Source: Siderastrea radians
Taxonomy: Eukaryota; Cnidaria; Anthozoa; Scleractinia; Rhizangiidae
Reading direction: 5' to 3'
Assembly (NCBI GenBank): GCA_964017195.1
Contig: OZ024888.1
Location: 10,673,701-10,737,700, forward strand
DNA: 64,000 bases
Below are positions 56,681 through 64,000 of the stretch, piece by piece. The translations under genes and the position numbers were made by a program. The first letter of the stretch is position 1, and each line of letters starts with the position of its first letter. A model generated the notes under the pieces. That model was given only the letters and a program-made list of their open reading frames with translations. It was not told the origin of the DNA and made no database searches.

Positions 56681-59600
56681 CAACCTCGTCCCCAGGGTCT
56701 TCTCGCTTTTCAATATGGCGGCGGCTCGGGAAAAGACCCTGGCACACAGCAGAATCACGTGACCAAAATTTCCAACGAGGATGGAAATGTATTCAAAATG
56801 GCGGCTAAGGCAAAGTGAGTGAGAAGATCTGGGTACGAGATTACGGCTGAGGTCAAGATAAACAAAATGGCGGAAAAGGCTGAAGGTTGGTTCAAACATA
56901 CGTGAAGAAAAAGAGAAAAACAAAGACAAGTTATACATATACGGGCTTTAGGAACACGGCAAAGTGTTAGAGGTCTTGTTTTGGCCGTTCATTTAATATG
57001 GTTTGTGCGTACAGTATAAAGCTCGCCGAACTCATAGATCACGCGCAAAATAGAAAATAATCAGGGTAATTTAAGCTGAAGTCTTACATCTTCCCCTGAC
57101 CACTTGTTTTTAAATGTTGATCAAGTGAAATTGTTCGCTTACGAATACACTCGAACGAACGTGTATTTTTGTTTCATGAGGATAGGCGGCTTTTGGCATA
57201 ATTTATCTTACGGTAAATTGTTGCAAATTATTTATTTATTTATTTATTTATCTATTTATGCTCAACCAGTCTATTTATTTTTTACTTGCTGATCCTAGCC
57301 AACTTGGTTTGGTAAATGTAACTCTTATGACTGTTTGTTTATGACTCTTATGACTGTTTGTTTATGGATTGATCCATAGAAAGATCTTTGGCATAGTATA
57401 CCCTAGCATGGACTGCACATCTATTTGCAACTTTAATTCTTTTTATTTTCAAACATTTATATGTTCAAGTAACAAAGTTTGTATGTAATCTTAAGTTACT
57501 TTACTCTGTTTGCTATCCCATAGCAATCTGTTTCTTGAGCTTTTCAATTCATGGGTAACACTTCTCATTATCCTGTTCAACCACTGGAGATAAAAAAAAT
57601 GCTCATGTTTATTTATTAGGAGTGATTACATAAGTCTTTGAACATTTTTAACATTTCGTCATCTTTAGAGCTTACAATAAAATACCGGTAAGGGCTGGTA
57701 TGCTTGAGATGAGGGACGAATCATTGTTCATCATCATCATAAGATTTAAGTTACAGTATCCCATTTATTGCAAGTGCTCTTCCAGAGAGCCCTGTTGCAA
57801 TTGCATAGTCAAACAGTTAGTGGTGTTTAATCCAGCAAATCCCAGGTGCGGCTTTAAAGGGAACAGTGGTCATGTTGCCATTGTTGGATTTATTTAGTCC
57901 CATTCCTGTCAACATATTTGCTTGTTCAATTGCAGATCTCCTAGGATTTGTCACTTTCAATACTGCTTTCTGTGCTTTAGCTGTCCAGGTTACAAATATT
58001 TCCTCATGATACTTTATGTGCATGTTTTTTTGAGTTAGAAATATCGTTTGTATTTATTTATTATTTACTGTTAATATTGTTAGAAATATCATTGTAGACG
58101 AGTGTCCAATACTAACACACTTGTGTTATTAATAACTGATTGGGCTAATCATAAGGTATGATATCAACAACAATTTACTTTTGGAAAAAGTTATGTGTGT
58201 AATCTTGGCTGTTAGAATTTAGTAAAATAAGAGCCTGTAAAGAATGGGCAAATAAAGCATTTGAACAGTGGATAGATACAGTCCTCTTTGTTTGTTCAAC
58301 CAGTGCTGGGGATAATATTCCTTTATAGGTTTTAAGAAATTTCCTCCTTGAGTACTTCAATGAATTGAGTTATTTGGGTGAAGTTTGGAACTGTTTAAAA
58401 ATGGAAATCAATGGGAAATGGGGGGTTCAAGAAGAAAAGGAGAAAAAATGATTATTTTAATGAAGTTCTTTAATGAGAATTTACAATTAACATTGAGTAA
58501 AGGAATAACACAATATAACATGCTATCAACCTAGGGTGCTCTTATGTTGATATCACATTTTTGTTGATGTTTGAAAAATAAAAGGAAACATGATCAAATC
58601 AAGTGCCATACATACATGTATATTTGCTAGAGGCAACATTATCCCTTCTAAGAAGGACAATTTATTTTTCCAGTGGCCATTTAATGTATTTGACTAGCAA
58701 TAAATTGAATATGGTGACAGAAAATTCAAGTAACAGGGAGGTGAGAATAATGACAAGTCATGAAGTTATAACCTGACAATATCAATGAGTGCAAGGTCAA
58801 ATTCCATGCCTGTTTGGCAAAAAATGCTAACCTGAAAAAAAGTATATTGTGAATTATGAAAAATTAGAAAACATTTTGTTGTAAATTCCAGGTCCCTTAC
58901 ATTCTTCACACCATCAATCCCCTACCCCTTGATATTTAGACACTAAGAGGGGCATGGGTTATGGTAACTTGCACAGGAAATCCCTTCCACAAAATTAGAA
59001 TAGTAATTCACTAGCACTGGCAGTTGGACGCTCACGATGTCTAGTTCTCAACTCCACCTTCAAGCAACAACACAGATGCAGTCTACCATTCAAAAGATTA
59101 CAGCAAATATGTTACAATCCCTTTTTGGGATTAACAAGCTTGGAAGCATGGTTTACTCCTAAGCAATTGGCTGTCTTATCGTGTTATGATCACTAAAACT
59201 TCACTGACAAGTTACCAATAATTTTTGAAAATGTAATCCTGGCTAGCTGTCCTGATAACAAGGAGAATCAGGCTTGTAAACCCAAATTAGGCCTTGCCTT
59301 GAAAATCCTAGCAAGCTCATGAACACAGCTCAGTTCTGTCCCATTGCCCACATCACTATCATATATTTAAGATTCAGGTTTATATTACCCCAGTTAAGTC
59401 ATGCCTTGAAAATGCCAGTAGTTAGCTGCATGAGTAGTGTTTGGAATCCCCGTAAGCAGAAACACTCTCATGGTGTGGAAGGACTAAAAACACCCTCTAA
59501 ATTCATTCAATTCACTTCTACAAGTGTGAACTTGGAACAGTCTCAACCATTCTGAGTAACTTAATAATTAAAGCAACGTTGTAGAATCACGTACATGTAG

Positions 59601-60482
59601 CCGTCCAATGTGTATAAAGCTATTTATCCCTGCGATGGAAATCCTCAAATTACCTAAATTGCCTATCCAAGCAACTTGTTCTCCGCACTTGAAATTATTT
59701 ATTAATATCAGCAGCTATAGCAACAGCATCTGTAAATTTAGCTTCTACAAATTTATCAAAGAATGGAATGACCTAAGCAGCAGCTGACTCATTTAAGTTA
59801 TTTTATATAATTTTATTTGATTTACACCGGTTTTTCATTTTTATTAGATTCCTTAATTGCACAGCAAATTCGTAGCGATAGGACAATTTTGCGAATGAAT
59901 CTAACATGTATAAATAAAACAATACATAGTTACATAAGACATACAAGTGCCCTACAAGTTTTCAATGACCATGGAAACACAAATAATTAGTGCGCGATTA
60001 TGCTTTATTTATGACAAAAATCGGAGCAAGTACATTACCATTAAGTATTTCACAGTCCACTACGCCACATTATATCCAGCGACTGCCATTCCAAAACTCT
60101 AACGTATCGTGCACATTGACGATTGGTAAGGTTCTTACGTAGATCACCAGCCGATCGCGATCGAGGAACTTTTAACCCGAATAACCTACGAATCTTGGGT
60201 TTGGTACTTCAGATCTTCCTCGTACGGAACAGCTGCAGTTTTGTAAATTGTCAAACAGAAAAACTGTTCAGCTTTCACATCACAGAGACCTAGAAATAGA
60301 AATGTTTGGGTTGTAGGAAGAACCCACAAAGATCCACCATCTTTGCTTTTGGAAGACGTAAACCAATCAGAACTCATGTAAGAATGGCGCCAATCAGCGA
60401 CCGTTTTAGGTCGCTATGTGCCAGGGTCTTCTCCCGAGCCGCCGCCATATTGAAAAGCGAGAAGACCCTGGGGACGAGGTTG
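56681..60482. mobile_element. 3.8-kb unit bounded by inverted 66-bp CCTCGTCCCCAGGGTC ends
   Basis: 56681-56746 and 60417-60482 are inverted copies (CAACCTCGTCCCCAGGGTC ... GACCCTGGCACA). Each end itself forms a hairpin. The flanks TCACTGCG (left) and TCACCGCG (right, after one extra T) look like an 8-bp target duplication. Joining the flanks recreates the sequence seen at 38067-38090 upstream of copy 2. The interior is AT-rich and has a (TTTA)n tract at 57229-57263. No transposase is seen. A minus-strand frame at 60186-60377 (starting MSSDWFTSSKSK) is unrecognised. Confidence 0.6.
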
Positions 60483-60607
60483 TTCACCGCGCGCAAAGAG
60501 GATCCAAGGCTAACCGAGCCAGAAACGTTTTGGAACCAGCCTGTCGGTGTCCTGCTGAAGAAAGTCAAAAGGCAACTCACACAACAAACGCAGATCAAAA
60601 CTCCAAA

Positions 60608-61336
60608 ATGAAGAAGACTGCAACTTTCTTTGTCTTCGTTTGTTCCTTGGTTATGGGCACACAGTGCTTTTAGCGAAAAACCAAATGCCTGGGTGGTGAT
60701 AAACACAAGGATTCCTTGGCTCCTGAAGAATCGTTGTACGCTTGTCAGGCGTACACACAAAACTCGTGCTGCACAAGGAACTTCACCAAGCAGCTCGCCA
60801 ATTCACCGATCAGAAAAATCGACGGCTTCTCCTGGACTCCATGTAACAACACGCTGAGTCCCAAGTGCGAAGCATTCATGGTCAGTATCGAGTGTTTCTA
60901 CCGCTGCTCGCATAACACCATCTATTGGGAAAACCCTGCTTTCCCTTCTGCGATGTTGAAGGCGCCAATTTGCGCGAGTTTCTGCAATGACTGGTTCGAT
61001 GCTTGCAAAGATGACTTAACGTGCGCTAAAAACTGGCTGACCGACTTCAACACGACCAGGCCCGGCGACGCGAACACGTGTATAAACCCCTGCCGAAATT
61101 TTAGCACTTACTACAGCGGCGGCAAAGAGCTTTGCGAGAACATGTGGGGATCAAGTTTTGAGTATAAGGAAACCGACTGCTTGCAGCTGAATTTTACGAG
61201 TCCAAACCCTAACGACCAGTTGGTGGAGAAATTATTTGGAGACGTAAAGAGCCGGGCATGTGCCTGTACTGCTTCTTTCGTGTTCGCAATTATTCATGTA
61301 CTGTTCTTTGCTCTCTTCATTACGCACATGGCATAA
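60608..61336 (+). pseudogene. Folate-receptor-like copy 4, stopped at codon 22
   Basis: A near-identical sister of copy 2: same start (MKKTATFFVFVCSLVMGTQCF), same 16-cysteine domain and a hydrophobic C-terminus (FVFAIIHVLFFALFITHMA). The sole clear lesion is TAG at 60671-60673, where copy 2 has GAG. It falls right after the signal peptide. No ATG follows before about 60879, inside the domain, so an N-terminally intact protein cannot be made. The Thr-rich linker of copy 2 is absent. The TATA box is lost and a 3.8-kb unit sits just upstream. Otherwise the frame is fully open, so inactivation is recent. Confidence 0.85.
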
Positions 61337-61667
61337 CAAATGTGAATTCTCAATTGAGTTACTTGTGTTAACGAATTGTGTCAGAAATACACAGAAAGAA
61401 CGAGTTTCAGTACAATTAAAGGCACCGTAGAAACAGTTTAACAATCGCTCTTTCTTAAGAATTTTGCCGGAGACTTGAAAGTTTAAAAAGCAATCATGAC
61501 CTAAGGTTTATAACACTGCATGAATAACATTAGATTAACGTTTCATTATAGATATTATGTAATAGCAAAAAGTAGGCAGATATCTTTTCAATTTCTTTTA
61601 TTAACGTGTTCCTCTGATGATTAATGACAGTCTTGACTTTTGTACACTTAATACCATCTAACTATAA

Positions 61668-61673
61668 AATAAA
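61668..61673 (+). terminator. Poly(A) signal of copy 4
   Basis: AATAAA is retained 332 bp after the stop, in the same context as copy 2. Confidence 0.5.
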
Positions 61674-62981
61674 GCTCCACAAAAAACTTAATCTGTGTGC
61701 AATCGAGTTTGTATTCGAATATTGAATGCGACAGTTTTCTGCTTTTGGTCCAGTTGGTGCCGCATCTCAAGTCAAAATATTGGGTTGCCTGTTTTGCACA
61801 CTTCTGATCACTGCTAGCAAAAAGTCGTGTATAAAACAAATCGAACTTCGATATTTTTTCGCAATAAATTTAATCCTCTGCCAATTACCTTAGACAGAGA
61901 ATGAAGCTTGAAAATATGTCAAGTTTCGCTGTGGTGCACGCCGCTTCTCGTGAAAATTGAGCAACTGGAGCGGCAGAGAAAAGAGCCTTCTCGCATAGCC
62001 GGGTTCCTTCATACTTTTCTCGATTGTATCACACTTGTTTCAGCAGGATTGCTTTCTTAAGGAACAGTTTTATTTAACGTTTCATTTTGTACCATTTAGC
62101 TAGAATGTTTAGTCGTAAATAAAATGATGTTGAAAAAACTGAATTTATTAATAAGAAAACAATGAAACTCAATATTATGCAACTTTCCCCACAACATTGC
62201 ATCACCTGTCGCACGCGTCATTGCTTTTCAATGGTTTAAAAGTCAATGAAATATTTGTCTTGTTACGTTATTGGGGCAGTAATGCTAACTAATGCTTCCA
62301 GAATGGCGGTACCTTCAATTCAGAAGAAAAATAAATGGGAAACTACATTTATTTTGAGCAAAGCTATCACTTAACTTTGAATAAAGCAATTTTGAACAAA
62401 GCTAGAGCAAAGCATGAAAAATTTTCACACATCTTCGCATCGTGGTCTCACGCAATATATATGCTTCAATGGTCTTGAAAATCAAAAAACATCTTTACTT
62501 TGGTACGTTCTCGAGGCAACAATACTTGAAGAACAAACAATATATAAATTGTACTTTTTGCGCTTAAAGAACAATAGCAAAACGCAATTAATTTTTTTAT
62601 TAAGAAAAAGGAAAACGTAGGCATGCAGCGAGTATAGATAAACTCTTTTAATTTAATCGAACTCAGTTATGGGAGAAATCTAGCCATGCCGTAATTAATT
62701 GAACCGTTTCATTAGAATAGAATGAAATTTTGGTAGTTTGGGTGGAAAAATACCTTCACGGGTGGCCATTTTCTGCTAATTAAACGTGAACTCGAGAAAA
62801 CTTTGGACAATTTGGCAGTTTTTACCAAATTGCCTCACATCCACGTTTAAAAACGTGGAAAACGTGGAGTGAGGAAATTAAAAATGCAATTAAAACTGCA
62901 TCGTAATACAAACTGGTAAAGTTATTTGTGAAAAGGGCGTGAATGAAAGTGTTGAGACGAATGACATTTCTAACAGTTGCC
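61674..62981. other. 3' flank of copy 4 and intergenic sequence to the P450
   Basis: Matches 39600-39800 up to about 62290 (TCTGATCACTGCTAGC, GTGTATAAAACAAATCG, AGAATGAAGCTTG). After that it is unrelated AT-rich sequence that should contain the 3' UTR of the minus-strand P450. No gene is seen. Confidence 0.45.
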
Positions 62982-64000
62982 TTACTTTCGTTTGATAGCA
63001 TGAATCGTGTATCGAGTGGGAAACTGAATGAAAGATCCCTTCTCTTTGGGTGGATGCCCTTCCTCAGGAACAAAGGTGAAGGCATGAAGCAACCATGATA
63101 CAAGCAGGAACAGCTCAACTTTTGCCAGAGCTTCACCAGCGCAAACCCGACGTCCAGCTCCGAAAGGGTAGAAATTGCCTTGGTTGGTGACCAGCTTGCC
63201 GTCTGTACCAATATGGCGGTATGGGTTAAACACAGCAGGTTCTTCCCAGCATTTAGGATCCAGGTGAACGGACTCGATGTTAGCAAAGACGAGGGTATCT
63301 TTCGGGACGCGATAGCCACACAGCGTTGTATCTTTGAGGGTGCGATGAGGTACTGCAAAAGGAAGCACGTTTCCAACCCTTAGTGCTTCTAGAATCGTTG
63401 CTTGAACGAGGGGCAGATTAGGGCGGTCGTCCAAAGAGGGTCTTCGATTGCCAACTACTTCATCTAACTGTCGTTGAATGTCCTCTTGGTACTTTGGGTG
63501 GTTAGTCAAGAATGCGAAGATATATCTCAAATTGGTGCTAGTGGTTTCGTAGCCACCAAGAAATATGTCCTCTATAGTAACAACGAAATGGTCTTCGGAA
63601 AGAAGGGCGGCCCTCTCTTCATCGCCCTCAGCTTCTCCCTCGAGATCGTGTTTGGTGCGAAGTAGAGCTGACATAAAATCTTCCACTGGTTCGGTCGGAT
63701 CAAACGTCTCTTTCCTTTCTCTTAGTAATTTGCGAATGATGTCGTGTATTTCAAAGAATGGGTGGAGAACGCGATCGTATGCCTTAATGGGCAGGTAATG
63801 TACCAGCGGCAAAAAATCTATCATAGTCACCAACTGAACGTCATCGGACTTTGCAACTATATTTGCGTTCAGTTTTAGAAGCCTGTTCAAATCTGGGTTT
63901 GTTGTGTCGGAACCATCTTTAAAAGTTATTCCACAAATAACATCGGCAACGCTTTTGATCAAGCAATCTGCGGGATCAAAAGGCTTTCCATCCTGTTCTT
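62982..64000 (-). CDS. Cytochrome P450 (clan 2, CYP1/CYP17-like), C-terminal exon
   Basis: An open frame of 339 codons runs from the window edge to the stop at 62982; the N-terminal exons lie outside. It begins EQDGKPFDPADCLIKSVADVICG. Visible motifs: IFLGGYETTSTN (I-helix oxygen-activation region, with Glu where many have Asp), EALR (ExxR), the FNPYRH region and heme loop FYPFGAGRRVCAGE with the Cys ligand, ending HAIKRK. It corresponds to exon 3 of the pseudogene at 43668-46582 and shows that exon without lesions. The family consists of ER-membrane monooxygenases that use NADPH-P450 reductase; the substrate (steroid or xenobiotic) cannot be told from sequence. It converges on the folate-receptor-like copy 4. 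Confidence 0.9.
   Translation of the reverse strand, partial: EQDGKPFDPADCLIKSVADVICGITFKDGSDTTNPDLNRLLKLNANIVAKSDDVQLVTMIDFLPLVHYLPIKAYDRVLHPFFEIHDIIRKLLRERKETFDPTEPVEDFMSALLRTKHDLEGEAEGDEERAALLSEDHFVVTIEDIFLGGYETTSTNLRYIFAFLTNHPKYQEDIQRQLDEVVGNRRPSLDDRPNLPLVQATILEALRVGNVLPFAVPHRTLKDTTLCGYRVPKDTLVFANIESVHLDPKCWEEPAVFNPYRHIGTDGKLVTNQGNFYPFGAGRRVCAGEALAKVELFLLVSWLLHAFTFVPEEGHPPKEKGSFIQFPTRYTIHAIKRK

Noticed and set aside
60186..60377. Minus-strand frame MSSDWFTSSKSKDGG as a first exon
   Set aside because: Unrecognised, no confirmed donor partner, and it lies just inside the inverted end of a mobile unit.
60716..61336. A shorter folate-receptor-like product starting after the stop codon
   Set aside because: The codon at 60716 is TTG, and no ATG occurs until inside the cysteine domain; no signal peptide would be made.

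Overview
The window reads as nuclear DNA of a cnidarian, most likely a stony coral. Genes are sparse and partly intron-split. Poly(A) signals, a tRNA-derived SINE, an L1-type LINE, a Penelope-like retroelement and many short inverted-repeat DNA transposons fill most of the space. The assignment to coral is inference from repeat style and gene families; no species can be named from sequence alone.

Coding content falls in two gene families plus single genes. (1) Folate-receptor/riboflavin-binding-like, GPI-anchor-type secreted proteins occur four times on the + strand: intact at 15910-16632 and 38200-39000, decayed at 40273-40850, and nearly intact but stopped at codon 22 at 60608-61336. (2) Clan-2 cytochrome P450 (CYP1/CYP17-like) occurs twice: a broken three-exon copy at 43668-46582 (+) and an open C-terminal exon at 62982-64000 (-) that runs off the window. 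Single genes are an 11-finger C2H2 zinc-finger protein (9774-10796) and a glutamine-rich exon at the left edge (1-139, -). A transposon-derived integrase-core gene (7187-8649, -) is broken.

Layout. 0-9 kb: palindromic GATATC repeats and the integrase pseudogene. 9-13 kb: zinc-finger gene, then two inverted-repeat elements. 13-22 kb: first folate-receptor-like gene, a 43-bp minisatellite and DNA elements. 22-30 kb: inverted heptamer arrays, a long-inverted-repeat element with a 19-bp array, and a Penelope-like relic split by a Harbinger-like insertion with TTA target duplication. Next comes a MITE inserted in reverse into another copy of itself. 30-37 kb: a long inverted repeat whose left arm is split by a 4.34-kb element carrying a 69-bp minisatellite; the right arm preserves the empty site. 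37-64 kb: two paralogous copies of a folate-receptor/P450 locus.

The clearest story is the paralogous pair 37.4-40.2 kb and about 50.0-62.3 kb. The second looks like the first plus three insertions: a 5.2-kb LINE with an ACGTT target duplication, a 0.44-kb TA-flanked element, and a 3.8-kb unit bounded by inverted 66-bp ends. The last sits upstream of the fourth folate-receptor-like gene, which has also lost the TATA box of its sister and gained a stop codon. Comparing the two loci gives insertion boundaries without any outside data.
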